From Xylophilus sp. GW821-FHT01B05 (GTDB lineage Bacteria > Pseudomonadota > Gammaproteobacteria > Burkholderiales > Burkholderiaceae_C): 64,000 nucleotides of DNA. The translations under genes and the position numbers were made by a program. Below are positions 45,215-54,596 of this stretch, piece by piece; the stretch's first letter is position 1; every line of letters starts with the position of its first letter. The DNA is taken from assembly GCA_038961845.1 (NCBI GenBank), contig CP152408.1:806001-870000 (forward strand), read 5' to 3'. The notes under the pieces were generated by a model, which ran no database searches, was not told where the DNA came from, and saw only the letters and a list, made by a program, of their open reading frames with translations.

Positions 45215-48200
45215 CCTCCTCATCACGCAGTTCTTCCGCCGCCGGCATCTGGTGTGGGCGCTGTCCGTGGCACTGGTGCTGTTTGGCGCCTGGTGCTGGA
45301 CGCAGATGACGGTCGAGGCCTACCCCGACCTGGGCGATGTCACCGTGCAGGTCACCACCCAGGTCAATGGCCTGGCCGCCGAAGAGATCGAGCAGCAGAT
45401 CACCACGCCGCTGGAGCGCGCGCTGGGCAATACGCCGGGGCTGGTGTCGAGCCGCTCCAGCAGCACCTTCGGGCTGTCGCTGATCACGCTGACCTTCAAG
45501 GACGGCACCGAAGACTACTTCGCACGCCAGCGCGTGAGCGAGCGCATAGCAGCGGTCAGCCTGCCTTCGGGCGCCCAGCCCGGCCTGGGCCCGGTGGCGG
45601 GCCCGGCCGGCGAGATCTACCGCTACACGCTGGAATCCGACAGCAAGAACCTGATGGAGCTGTCAGAGATACAGCGCTGGACGGTAATCCCCGCGCTGCG
45701 CCAGGTGGCGGGCGTGGTGGATGTGAACAACTTCGGCGGCTTCACCAAGGAGTTCCAGCTGGAGCTGGACCCGGCCAAGCTGCAGCGCTACGGCCTGGTG
45801 CTGAACGACGTGGTCACGGCCATCAACAACAGCAGCGCCAACGCCGGCGGTGGCCGCATCGCGCGTGGCGAGCAGAGCTATGTGGTGCGCGGCATCGGGC
45901 TGGTGCATTCGCTGGACGACCTGGGCGCGGTGGTGGTGTCGCAAAGCGGCGGCTCGCCAGTGCTGGTGCGTGACCTGGGGCAACTGCAGTTTGGCCACCA
46001 GGAGCGCGGCGGCATCCTGGGCAAGGACACCAACCCCGACACCATCGAAGGCATCGTGCTGATGCTGAAGTACGAGAACCCTTCGCGCGTGCTCGAAGGC
46101 GTGCACAAGAAGGTGGACGAGCTGCAGGCGCAACTGGCGCCCATGGGCGTGAAGATCGTGCCCTACATAGACCGCGACGACCTGGTCAAGCTCACGGTGG
46201 AGAAGGTCACGCACACGGTGCTGGAGGGCATGGCCCTGGTCAGCATCGTGCTGATCCTGTTCCTGGGCAGCCCGCGCAGCGCCATCGTGGCGGCGGTGGC
46301 GATACCGATGTCGCTGATGACGGTGTTCATCATCATGCACTTCACGCGCATGCCGGCCAACCTGTTCTCGCTGGGCGCGATCGACTTCGGCATCATCGTG
46401 GACGGCGCCATCGTGGTGATGGAGGCGATCCTGCGGCGCCGCGAAGAGCACCCCCATGCCACGCTGACCGAAGCCAACATCCTGGAGACGGTCGGCCAGG
46501 TGTCGCGCCCGATCTTCTTCGCCACGCTGATCATCATCACCGCCTACTTCCCGCTGTTTGCCTTCGAGCGGGCCGAGGGCAAGCTGTTCAAGCCCATGGC
46601 CTTTACCGTGGGCTATGCGCTGGTGGGCGCGCTGCTGTGCGCGCTGACGCTGATCCCCAGCCTGGCCTATATCGCGCTGCGCAAGCCGGGCAAGCCTTTT
46701 GTGAACCGGCCGCTGGTCTGGCTCACTGCTGCTTACCGCCGCCTGCTGGGGCGCCTGCTCAACTTCCCCGCCATTGCCTATGGCCTGAGCGCGCTGGCGC
46801 TGGCCGGCGTGCTGGTGCTGGGCGCCACGGCCGGGCGCGAATTTTTGCCAGACATCGATGAAGGCGCGCTGTGGCTGCAGGTGCAGCTGCCCTCGGGCAT
46901 GTCGCTGGACAAATCCAGTGAGATGGCCAGCGAGCTGCGCCGCGTGCTGCTGACCTACCCCGAGGTCTCCTACGTGGTGACCCAGCTCGGCCGCAATGAC
47001 GACGGCACCGACCCGTGGACGCCCTCGCACATAGAGGTGCCGGTGGGCCTGAAGCCCTACAGCCAGTGGCCCGAGGGCGTGAACAAGGCGGCGTTTGTGC
47101 GCACCCTCAATGAGCGTTTCGCGAAGATGCCGGGCTTCAGCGTGGGCATCAGCCAGCCCATCATCGATGGCGTGAACGACGCCGTGGGCGGCGCGCACAG
47201 CCCGCTGGTGCTGCGCATCTACGGCGAAGACCTGAAGGAGAGCCGGCGCATCGGCAACGAGATCGTGGCGCTGCTGGGCAGGGTGCGCGGCACGGCGTCG
47301 GCATCGTTGTTCCAGGAGCCGCCGATCCCGCAGATGGTGATCACCCTCGACCGCGAGGCCGCCGCGCGCTTTGGCGTCAACGCCAATGACGTCGCCAACC
47401 TGATCCAGACCGGCATCGGCGGCGCGCCCGTGATCACCGTCTATGTGGGCGACCGCACCTACAACGTGAGCGTGAAGTTTCCCAAGTCGGCCAAGGGCAA
47501 CACCGAGGCCATTGGCAGCCTGCTGCTCAACAGCTCCAGCGGCGCCAAGATCCCGCTGTCGCAGGTGGCGAGCGTGAAGATGCAAACGGGGGAGAGCACC
47601 ATCTCGCATGAGCGCGGCGAGCGCCAGATCACCGTGCGCATCGACAACCGCGACCGCGACCTGGCCTCTTACCTGGTGGAGGCGCGCGAACGCATCGCCA
47701 AAGAGGTGCAGTTCGACGCGACCAAGTACCGCCTGCAGTGGGCCGGCCAGTTCGAGAACCAGCAACGCGCCCAGGCGCGGCTGGAGGTGTCGCTGGCCAT
47801 CGTCGTGGCGATCATGGCGGTGCTGCTGTTCTTCCAGTTTGGCAAGGTGCGGCAGGTGCTGCTGATTTTGGGCGTGGTGCCCATGGCCATGCTGGGCGGC
47901 TTGATAACGGTGCACCTGGCGGGTGAGACGCTGAACGTGGCGACGGCGGTGGGCTTCATCGCGCTGTTTGGCGTGTCGATCCAGAACGGCATCATCATGG
48001 TGGCCAACTTCCGCCGCGTGCGCGGCGAGGGGCTGGAGCTGCAGGACTCGGTGCTGGAGGGCGCCACCGAGCGCCTGCGCCCGGTGCTGATGACGGCCAC
48101 CGTGGCGTCGATCGGCATGCTGCCGGCGGCGCTGGCCACGGGTGTTGGCACCGACGTGCAGCGCGGCCTGGCCACCGTCGTGGTGGGCGGCCTGGTGGTG

Positions 48201-48308
48201 TCCACGCTGCTGACCTTGTTCATCCTGCCCACGCTGTACTTTGCGCTGGAACGCAGCTTTGAGCGCCGCGGCTGGGGCCTGGGCGCGCACCTGCGCAGCG
48301 ACCGCTAG
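45207..48308 (+). CDS. RND efflux pump, heavy-metal (CzcA/HME) type
   Basis: A 1033-residue, twelve-helix RND transporter. Helix 4 reads DFGIIVDGAIVVME with Asp393, Asp399 and Glu406, the same spacing as the proton/metal residues D402, D408 and E415 of CzcA, which define the HME group. Other segments fit (VEAYPDLGDVTVQV at the N-terminus, ADGREFLPDIDEGALW-like region near 550, GVSIQNGIIMVANFRR in the second half). It should export divalent metal ions; which metal cannot be told. It forms a tripartite system with the flanking genes. Confidence 0.9.
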   Translation: MINLLITQFFRRRHLVWALSVALVLFGAWCWTQMTVEAYPDLGDVTVQVTTQVNGLAAEEIEQQITTPLERALGNTPGLVSSRSSSTFGLSLITLTFKDGTEDYFARQRVSERIAAVSLPSGAQPGLGPVAGPAGEIYRYTLESDSKNLMELSEIQRWTVIPALRQVAGVVDVNNFGGFTKEFQLELDPAKLQRYGLVLNDVVTAINNSSANAGGGRIARGEQSYVVRGIGLVHSLDDLGAVVVSQSGGSPVLVRDLGQLQFGHQERGGILGKDTNPDTIEGIVLMLKYENPSRVLEGVHKKVDELQAQLAPMGVKIVPYIDRDDLVKLTVEKVTHTVLEGMALVSIVLILFLGSPRSAIVAAVAIPMSLMTVFIIMHFTRMPANLFSLGAIDFGIIVDGAIVVMEAILRRREEHPHATLTEANILETVGQVSRPIFFATLIIITAYFPLFAFERAEGKLFKPMAFTVGYALVGALLCALTLIPSLAYIALRKPGKPFVNRPLVWLTAAYRRLLGRLLNFPAIAYGLSALALAGVLVLGATAGREFLPDIDEGALWLQVQLPSGMSLDKSSEMASELRRVLLTYPEVSYVVTQLGRNDDGTDPWTPSHIEVPVGLKPYSQWPEGVNKAAFVRTLNERFAKMPGFSVGISQPIIDGVNDAVGGAHSPLVLRIYGEDLKESRRIGNEIVALLGRVRGTASASLFQEPPIPQMVITLDREAAARFGVNANDVANLIQTGIGGAPVITVYVGDRTYNVSVKFPKSAKGNTEAIGSLLLNSSSGAKIPLSQVASVKMQTGESTISHERGERQITVRIDNRDRDLASYLVEARERIAKEVQFDATKYRLQWAGQFENQQRAQARLEVSLAIVVAIMAVLLFFQFGKVRQVLLILGVVPMAMLGGLITVHLAGETLNVATAVGFIALFGVSIQNGIIMVANFRRVRGEGLELQDSVLEGATERLRPVLMTATVASIGMLPAALATGVGTDVQRGLATVVVGGLVVSTLLTLFILPTLYFALERSFERRGWGLGAHLRSDR

Positions 48309-48310
48309 GA

Positions 48311-49822
48311 ATGATGATGCGCTTCTGCCTTACCCCCATCGCCCGCCTGGCGCACGCGCTGCCGCTGCTGGGCTTGGCCCTGCTGGCCGGCTGCGCCGCC
48401 GGCCCTGACTACGTGCGCCCGGACCTGTCGCTGCCGCAGCGCTACACCGCCCAGCCGCTGGCCGGCGAGACCGCCCCTGCGACAGGCGCGGTGCCCGCGC
48501 AGCAGCTGTCGCCCACGCTGGATATCCCGGCGCAGTGGTGGCAGGCCTTCCGCTCTGATTCTTTAAACACCTGGGTGCAGGCCAGCCTGGCGCACAACCC
48601 CAATGTCGATGCGGCGCAGGCGGCGCTGCGTGCCGCGCACGAGAACGCCGAGGCCGAGCGCGCCGCCTTCTGGCCCAGCGCCACGCTGAACTATTCGCCC
48701 ATGCGCCAGCGCGTGGCTGGCGTGCTGGCCAGCCCGCTGGCCTCCAACGCCACCACCTACAACCTGCACACGGCGCAGCTCAGCGTGTCTTACGCGCCGG
48801 ATGTGTTTGGCGGCACGCGCCGTGCGGTGGAGGCGGCGCAGGCGCAGACCGAGCAGCAGCGCTTCCAGTTGGAGGCCACCTACCTCACGCTCAGCGCCAA
48901 CGTGGTCACCGCCGCCATCAACGAGGCGGCGCTGCGCGCCCAGCGCCGGGCCACGCTGGCCATCATTGCCGAGCAGAAGGACGTGCTGCAGGGCTACCGC
49001 GCGCAGCAGGCGCTGGGCCAGATGGCACCCGCCGATGTCGATGCGCAGGCCGCCGCGTTGGCCACCACCGAGGCCACGCTGCCGCCGCTCGACAAGCAAC
49101 TGGCGCAGCAGCGCAACCAGCTCGCCACCCTGGCCGGGCGCTACCCGGCCGACGATGACGCGGGCGTGCAGTTCGACCTGGACGCCTTCGAGCTGCCGGC
49201 CGCGCTGCCGCTGTCCTTGCCATCGCATCTGGTCGAGCACCGCCCCGACGTGCGCGCGGCCGAGGCGCAACTGCAGGCCGCCAGCGCCGGCATTGGCGTG
49301 GCGGTGGCGGCGCGCCTGCCCAGCTTGCAACTGGGGGTGAACGCAGGCTCGTCAGCGGCGGTGCTGTCGCAGTTGTTCACGTCATCCACCGCGTTCTGGA
49401 CGCTGGCCGCAGGCGTGACCCAGCCGCTGTTCGATGGCGGCGCCTTGAAGCACCGCGAGGCCGCCGCACGCGCCAACTTCGACCAGGCCGCAGCCCAGTA
49501 CCGCGCCACCGTGCTGGGCGCGTTCCAGGACGTGGCCAATGCGCTGGACGCCATCGACGCCGACACCCGCGCGCTGCGCACCGCCATCGATGCCGAGCGC
49601 GCCAACGCCCGAAGCCTGGCGCGTGCGCGCACGCAGCTGCAACTGGGCGACGCCAGCCCGCTGGCCGTGCGCGTGGCCGAGCAGGCCTGGCAGCAAAGCC
49701 TGCTCAGCCTGGCCCAGGCCCGCGCCGCGCGCTTGACCGATACCGCAGCGCTGTTCCAGGCCCTGGGCGGCGGCTGGTGGAACCGCCCGGACGCCGTGGC
49801 CCAGGCCACGGCAGCGCATTAA
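48311..49822 (+). CDS. Outer-membrane efflux lipoprotein, NodT family
   Basis: A 503-residue TolC-like channel protein with a lipoprotein leader (LLAGC, Cys28), the N-terminal PDYVRPDLSLPQRY segment typical of NodT/OprM-type proteins and two long coiled-coil repeats. It starts 2 bp after the pump gene. HME pumps usually pair with CzcC-type channels; a NodT/OprM-type partner is more common with drug pumps. Confidence 0.88.
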   Translation: MMMRFCLTPIARLAHALPLLGLALLAGCAAGPDYVRPDLSLPQRYTAQPLAGETAPATGAVPAQQLSPTLDIPAQWWQAFRSDSLNTWVQASLAHNPNVDAAQAALRAAHENAEAERAAFWPSATLNYSPMRQRVAGVLASPLASNATTYNLHTAQLSVSYAPDVFGGTRRAVEAAQAQTEQQRFQLEATYLTLSANVVTAAINEAALRAQRRATLAIIAEQKDVLQGYRAQQALGQMAPADVDAQAAALATTEATLPPLDKQLAQQRNQLATLAGRYPADDDAGVQFDLDAFELPAALPLSLPSHLVEHRPDVRAAEAQLQAASAGIGVAVAARLPSLQLGVNAGSSAAVLSQLFTSSTAFWTLAAGVTQPLFDGGALKHREAAARANFDQAAAQYRATVLGAFQDVANALDAIDADTRALRTAIDAERANARSLARARTQLQLGDASPLAVRVAEQAWQQSLLSLAQARAARLTDTAALFQALGGGWWNRPDAVAQATAAH

Positions 49823-49840
49823 TTCTCTTCACGCCTCGCC

Positions 49841-50209
49841 ATGAAAATCATCCGACACGAAACCGGCCCACGCTTCAGCGAAATGGTCGCGGTGGACCTG
49901 GGCACCGCGCGCCTGCTCTACCTGTCAGGCCAGGTGGCGGAAGACGCCTCGCTCGACATCACCGGCCAGGTGCGCCAGGTGCTGCGCCGCATCGACGAGC
50001 TGCTGGCCACCGAGGGCGCCACCCGCAAGAACCTGGTGAGCGCCACCATCTACCTGCGCAGCGTGGGCGACTACGCGGCCCTGAACGCCGTGTGGGACGA
50101 GTGGGTGCCCGAAGGCCATGCGCCGGCCCGTGCCACGGTGGGCGCGCGGCTGATCGATTCGGAGTACCGGGTGGAGGTGCAGGCGGTGGCGGCGGTGGGG
50201 AAGGGTTGA
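49841..50209 (+). CDS. RidA-family enamine/imine deaminase-like protein
   Basis: A 122-residue YjgF/RidA-fold protein (LYLSGQVAEDASLDITGQV, LVSATIYLRSVGDYAALNAVW, PARATVGARL). The active-site arginine of the family is present (Arg97 in PARATV). RidA hydrolyses reactive enamines released by PLP enzymes; divergent members may have other roles. It lies 18 bp after the efflux operon and might be co-transcribed. A family S repeat follows its stop codon. Confidence 0.85.
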   Translation: MKIIRHETGPRFSEMVAVDLGTARLLYLSGQVAEDASLDITGQVRQVLRRIDELLATEGATRKNLVSATIYLRSVGDYAALNAVWDEWVPEGHAPARATVGARLIDSEYRVEVQAVAAVGKG

Positions 50210-50210
50210 A

Positions 50211-50279
50211 GGTTTTTTGATGAAAAGTGCCTTTTGCCCAGTATCTACCTGGACTATTTGCTATCTATTTGATAGTTTG
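50211..50279 (+). repeat. Short palindromic intergenic repeat, family S, copy 4
   Basis: It reads GATGAAAAGTGCCTTTTGCC, then CAGTATCTACCTGG, then ACTATTTGCTATCTATTTGATAGTTT. The palindrome is degenerate (GCCCAG-TATCTAC-CTGGAC) but the flanks match copy 2 almost exactly. It runs directly into family R copy 4. Confidence 0.7.
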
Positions 50280-50845
50280 TGTGTTTTGCTGAATTCCGGT
50301 GCCGGGACTCGCCCCGGCCGCCAGTCAAAGAGAAGGCGAGCCGGAGCTGGAGCCCGCTGCGCGGGTGCCCTGCGCTGCTCACGCCGGGCGGGGTCTCACC
50401 CAACTCGCCTGCGGCTCAAACACGGGTGAGTCCTGATCCGCCCGGCGCTCCGCTGCTCGGCTCCATCAACGGCGTGAGACAGCCGAACAGCCAAAAACCA
50501 AGCAGCCGAAAACCAATACTGGGCCGAGCGCAGCGATGGCTCGACTGGCTATCCGGGGTCCCCTCTGTGGCGTCGAGGAGCGGAGGAGTCGGCAGGTTGC
50601 CCGCAGCGAAGCGGAGGGACGGCGAGGACTGTTTGAGCCGCAGGCGAGTTCCGCAGCCGCCTGCCGATTCCGAGCACCACAGAGCAGTCCGCGTAGCGGA
50701 CCGCCACAGTGGGGTCGCCCTTTCTTTGCCTACTTTCTTTCGGCGACGCGAAAGAACAGTAGGTCGCCCGCCGGGGCGAACTCCCGGCACCCGCCGCCTG
50801 CAAGGCTCACAGCGCAGAGATATCTCAAAGACCTTGAAAGGAGTG
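50280..50845. repeat. Dispersed mosaic repeat, family R, copy 4
   Basis: It shares CCGGGACTCGCCCCGG, GGCCGAGCGCAGCGATGG, the ACCGCCACAGTGGGGTCGCC block, the TACTTTCTTTCG/CGAAAGAACAGTA hairpin (one bulge) and the right end GATATCTCAAAGACCTTGAAAGG. Frames inside (for example 50416-50925, minus) have counterparts in the other copies because they are repeat, not gene. Confidence 0.75.
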
Positions 50846-50915
50846 ATCCCGAGACTGTCATCAAAGCTTCTCACAATCCCTGGCGACCGGCCGTATTCGC
50901 GGCCGATGGGACTGT

Positions 50916-52064
50916 ATGAAACCACTTCTCGTCCTCAGTGTCAGCGCCGGCAACGGCCATGTGCGTGCTGCACAGGCGCTGTGCGCCGCCGCCGATGCCC
51001 GGCAGCCCGCCTGCAGCGCGGTGCACATCGACGCCATGGCGCACATGGCAGCGGGCTTTCGCAAGGTCTATACCGACTGGTATCTGCAGTTGGTAAACCG
51101 CGCGCCGGATCTATGGTCTTACCTGCACCAGAAGACCGACAGCACGCCGCACAGCGCCACCTCGCAGCGCCTGCGCCGCGGCATTGAGCGCGCCAGCGCC
51201 GGCGCGCTGCTGCGCGAGGTGCGGCGCGTCGGGCCGGCGGCCATCGTCTGCACCCACTTCTTGCCGGCCGAGCTGCTGATGCGCGAGCGCAACCGTGGCC
51301 GGCTGGATTGCCCGGTGTGGCTGCAGGTGACCGACTACGACCTGCACAACATGTGGATCGTGCCGGGCATGCAGGGCTACTTTGCCGCCACCGAAGAGGT
51401 GGCGTTTCGCATGCGCGCGCGCGGGCTGGCGCCGGGCCGCCTGCATGTCACCGGCATCCCGGTGATGCCGGCCTTCTCGCGCCCCGAAGCGCCCGCGCTG
51501 TGGCGCGACGCCAACGTGGCGCGCCTGGGGCTGGACCCGGCGCGCAAGGTGGTGCTGATGGCCTCGGGCGGCGCGGGCGTGGGCGATCTGCCGGCGATGG
51601 TGGCGCGCGCGCTGGCGCTGCAGGGGCCGGGCTGCGACTTCCAGGTGATTGCGGTGGCCGGGCGCAACGCAGCGGCGCTGGCGGCGCTGCAGGCGCTGGC
51701 CCTGCGCCATGCCGGGCGGCTGACGGCCATCGGCTTTACCAACGAGATGGACAAGCTCATGGTCGCCGCCGACCTGGTCGTGACCAAGCCGGGCGGCCTC
51801 ACCATTTCCGAATGCCTGGCGCTGGGCAAGCCGATGCTGCTGGTGTCGCCCATCCCCGGCCAGGAAGAACACAACGCCGGCTTTCTGCTGGAAGAAGGAG
51901 CGGCCTGGCTGGCCTACGACATGATCGGACTCGAATACAAGCTCGCCGGCCTGATGGCCGCGCCCGACACCCTGGCCCGCATGGCGCAGAAGAGCCAAGC
52001 CCTGGGCAAACCTGATGCCGCACGGAAGGTGCTGGATTGCGTGCTGGCAGGAGCCAGCGCATGA
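50916..52064 (+). CDS. MGDG-synthase-like glycosyltransferase (GT28 type)
   Basis: A 382-residue protein of the monogalactosyldiacylglycerol synthase/UgtP/MurG-like GT-B family. The N-terminus has SVSAGNGHVRAAQAL, the acceptor-side motif of this family; the C-terminal donor domain has IGFTNEMDKLMVAADLVVTKPGGLTISECLALGKPML in two pieces and PGQEEHNAGFLLEEGAA. It should transfer a sugar from a nucleotide to a diacylglycerol-type lipid at the membrane face. ATG 50916 gives the motif at residue 9-16. It is coupled (ATGA) with a small membrane protein gene. Confidence 0.85.
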   Translation: MKPLLVLSVSAGNGHVRAAQALCAAADARQPACSAVHIDAMAHMAAGFRKVYTDWYLQLVNRAPDLWSYLHQKTDSTPHSATSQRLRRGIERASAGALLREVRRVGPAAIVCTHFLPAELLMRERNRGRLDCPVWLQVTDYDLHNMWIVPGMQGYFAATEEVAFRMRARGLAPGRLHVTGIPVMPAFSRPEAPALWRDANVARLGLDPARKVVLMASGGAGVGDLPAMVARALALQGPGCDFQVIAVAGRNAAALAALQALALRHAGRLTAIGFTNEMDKLMVAADLVVTKPGGLTISECLALGKPMLLVSPIPGQEEHNAGFLLEEGAAWLAYDMIGLEYKLAGLMAAPDTLARMAQKSQALGKPDAARKVLDCVLAGASA

Positions 52065-52546
52065 CGGCACCTGAACACAGCCTGCGGCGCACCTTTGGCT
52101 ATCTGGCCTGGGTGCTGGTGATGGCCTTTTTCTTCGCCAATGCCGAGATCCAGATCGAAGGCGGCGCCGGCTGGGCCACCAGCCTGCCGACCTGGCGCAT
52201 CGAGCACCACTGGCTGCTCGACATCTTCTGGGGCGGCCGCGCCATGACCGGCTACCACGCCTGGGTCTTCTCCTTCATGCTGCTGGTGTTCTTCGCGCCG
52301 CTGGCCTTCAACGGGCGCTGGAGCTGGCGCGACGTTGGCTTTGCGCTGACCGGGCTGGCGCTGTTCTGGATTGCAGAGGACTTCCTCTGGTTCATGCTCA
52401 ACCCGGCCTGGGGCTGGAGCCGCTTCGATCCGGCGCTGGCCACCTGGCACAAGCACTGGCTGTTCGGCGCGCCCGTTGACTATTGGGTCGGGCTGGCGGG
52501 CGGTGCGCTCATCCTGTTCTTTCGGCATCGCAGGCCGCGCCGGTAG
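52061..52546 (+). CDS. Integral membrane protein of unknown function, partner of glycosyltransferase
   Basis: A 161-residue protein with four hydrophobic segments (about 15-35, 65-85, 92-110 and 143-158) and a Trp-rich middle (HHWLLDIFWGGRAMTGYHAW, AEDFLWFMLNPAWGW). The ATG overlaps the glycosyltransferase stop and CAGGAG lies 7 nt upstream. I do not recognise a characterised family. The coupling suggests it works with the glycosyltransferase, for instance in glycolipid handling. Confidence 0.75.
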   Translation: MTAPEHSLRRTFGYLAWVLVMAFFFANAEIQIEGGAGWATSLPTWRIEHHWLLDIFWGGRAMTGYHAWVFSFMLLVFFAPLAFNGRWSWRDVGFALTGLALFWIAEDFLWFMLNPAWGWSRFDPALATWHKHWLFGAPVDYWVGLAGGALILFFRHRRPRR

Positions 52547-52636
52547 CGCGCCCGCGCAGATAGGCGAAAATCGGCCTCCACCCCATCTGCGCGTCGGCTA
52601 CCTGCTATTGATGTAATAGCGCGTTGGCCGCCCGCA

Positions 52637-53560
52637 GTGCCCCGCCGCTTCATTCGCCCCACTGCCATGCCCCCGCCGCCACCCGCCGATCGCCCGCGCT
52701 TTGTCCGCGCCCCCCAGCCTGCCGCCCCGGCGCAGGCAGCGCCCGCCGGCGGCCCCGAGCGGCTCAACAAGCGCATGGCCGCGCTCGGCCTGTGCTCGCG
52801 CCGCGAGGCAGACGACTGGATTGCGCACGGCTGGGTCAAGGTCAACGGCCAGGTGGCCGAGATGGGCGTCAAGGTCACGCCGGCTGACCGCATCACGGTA
52901 GACCGCCAGGCCGAGCAGCACCAGGAGCAGCGCGTCACCATCCTGCTGCACAAGCCCATGGGCTATGTCAGCGGCCAGGCCGAGGACGGCCACGAGCCGG
53001 CGGTGGTGCTGATCAACCCGCGCAGCCACTGGCGCGAAGACCCCAGCCGCAACCGCTTCTCGCCGCCGCAGTTGCGCGGCCTGGCGCCGGCCGGGCGGCT
53101 GGACATCGATTCGGTCGGCCTGCTGGTGCTCACGCAAGACGGCCGCGTGGCGCGCCAACTGATCGGCGAAGACTCGGGCACCGAGAAGGAATACCTGGTG
53201 CGCGTGGCCTACCACGGGCTGGGCCAGCCGGCGCCCAACACCGGCCCGCTGGTGCGCATGGACGATGACGACCCGGTGCGCACCAATGTGCAGGCCGTGT
53301 TCCCGCCCGCCATGCTGGCGCGGCTGCGCCACGGCCTGAGCCTGGACGGCCAGCCGCTCAAGCCGGCCAAGGTCGACTGGCAGAACCCCGAGCAACTGCG
53401 CTTTGTGCTGACCGAAGGCAAGAAGCGCCAGATCCGCCGCATGTGCGAGCAGGTCGGCCTGAAGGTGGTGGGCCTGAAGCGCATCCGCATTGGCGGCGTG
53501 GTGCTGGGCAAGCTGCCGGTCGGGCAGTGGCGCTATCTGGGGCCGGGCGAGCGCTTCTGA
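52637..53560 (+). CDS. Pseudouridine synthase, RluF/RluB-like with S4 domain
   Basis: A 307-residue enzyme. After a proline-rich N-terminal extension it has an S4 RNA-binding domain (RLNKRMAALGLCSRREADDW) and the RluB/RluE/RluF catalytic motif GRLDIDSVGLLVLTQDG with Asp156, then KEYLVRV and EGKKRQIRRM. It isomerises a uridine in 23S rRNA. The start is uncertain: GTG 52637 or ATG 52667, both within the low-complexity extension. Confidence 0.87.
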   Translation: MPRRFIRPTAMPPPPPADRPRFVRAPQPAAPAQAAPAGGPERLNKRMAALGLCSRREADDWIAHGWVKVNGQVAEMGVKVTPADRITVDRQAEQHQEQRVTILLHKPMGYVSGQAEDGHEPAVVLINPRSHWREDPSRNRFSPPQLRGLAPAGRLDIDSVGLLVLTQDGRVARQLIGEDSGTEKEYLVRVAYHGLGQPAPNTGPLVRMDDDDPVRTNVQAVFPPAMLARLRHGLSLDGQPLKPAKVDWQNPEQLRFVLTEGKKRQIRRMCEQVGLKVVGLKRIRIGGVVLGKLPVGQWRYLGPGERF

Positions 53561-53565
53561 TCCGC

Positions 53566-54591
53566 ATGGCCGCGCCATCGTCTTCCTCTTGGCGCGGCAG
53601 CCTGCTGCGCGGCCTGGCCTGTTTGGTGGTGTTGCTCACGGCGCTGTGGGGCGGCACGGCGCTGGCCTACCAGGGGCCTGATCTACCGGCTGGGCGCGTA
53701 GCGCTGATCGTGCTGTGGGGCGGCTTTGCCCTGGCCATGCTGGCCCTGTTGCTGCGCCGCCGCGCGGCCGCCGGGCTGGGGCTGTATGCGCTGGGCTTTG
53801 CGGCCTTGCTGGCCTGGTGGAGCGGGCTGGCGCCTTCCAACACGCGCGACTGGGCCGACGACGTGGCCCACATCGCCACCGCCACGGTGCGGGGCTCGGT
53901 CGTCAGCTTCGAGCATGTGCGCAACTTCGACTGGCGCAGCGACACCGACTACAGCGTGCGCTGGGAGGCGCGCCAGTACGACCTGGACCAGCTGCAGTCG
54001 GTGGACCTGGTGCTGTCCTACTGGGCCGGCCCGGCCATTGCCCACACCTTGGTGTCTTTTGGTTTCAGTGACGGCCGCTTTCTGGTGTTCTCGGTGGAGA
54101 TCCGCAAGGAGCGGCACGAGAGTTTTTCCGAGGTGGGCGGCTTCTTCAAGGAGTTCGAGCTGGCGGTGATCGCTGCCGACGAGCGCGACATCCTGCGTGT
54201 GCGCACCAATGTGCGCGGCGAGGACGACTACCTCTACCGCATCGCGCTGCCGCCGGCGCAGCGGCGCGCGCTGTTCCTGGCCTATGTGGACGAGGCCAAC
54301 CGCCTGGCGCAGGCGCCGCGCTTCTACCAAACGGTTACCGCCAACTGCACCACCATCGTCTACAAGCTTGTGCAGCAGATCGTGCCGCAGCTGCCGCTGG
54401 ATTACCGGCTGGTGCTGTCGGGCTATCTGCCGGAGTATTTGCAAGAGGTCGGCGGTCTTGCCGGCCCACAGCCCCTGGAGGCGCTGCGGCAGGCGGGCCG
54501 CTTCACCGAGCGCGCCAAGGCCGCGGATGCCGACCCGGCGTTTTCGCAGGCCATACGGCGCGGCGTGCCGGGCATTGACGTCAAGGAATAG
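53566..54591 (+). CDS. DUF4105 (Lnb N-terminal-like) membrane/periplasmic protein
   Basis: A 341-residue protein with two or three N-terminal membrane helices (to about residue 90) and then a soluble domain with the DUF4105 pattern (RNFDWRSDTDYSVRWEARQYD, VEIRKERHESFSEVGGFF, YQTVTANCTTIVYKLV with its conserved Asn-Cys-Thr). Such domains resemble the N-terminal periplasmic domain of lacto-N-biosidase-type proteins and may be cysteine-peptidase-like; no function is established. It lies 5 bp before a lipoprotein hydrolase gene and both are probably exported together. Confidence 0.78.
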   Translation: MAAPSSSSWRGSLLRGLACLVVLLTALWGGTALAYQGPDLPAGRVALIVLWGGFALAMLALLLRRRAAAGLGLYALGFAALLAWWSGLAPSNTRDWADDVAHIATATVRGSVVSFEHVRNFDWRSDTDYSVRWEARQYDLDQLQSVDLVLSYWAGPAIAHTLVSFGFSDGRFLVFSVEIRKERHESFSEVGGFFKEFELAVIAADERDILRVRTNVRGEDDYLYRIALPPAQRRALFLAYVDEANRLAQAPRFYQTVTANCTTIVYKLVQQIVPQLPLDYRLVLSGYLPEYLQEVGGLAGPQPLEALRQAGRFTERAKAADADPAFSQAIRRGVPGIDVKE

Positions 54592-54596
54592 ACAGC

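Noticed and set aside
45663..48290. 875-codon minus-strand frame
   Set aside because: Antisense shadow of the RND pump gene, rich in His, Gln and Arg.
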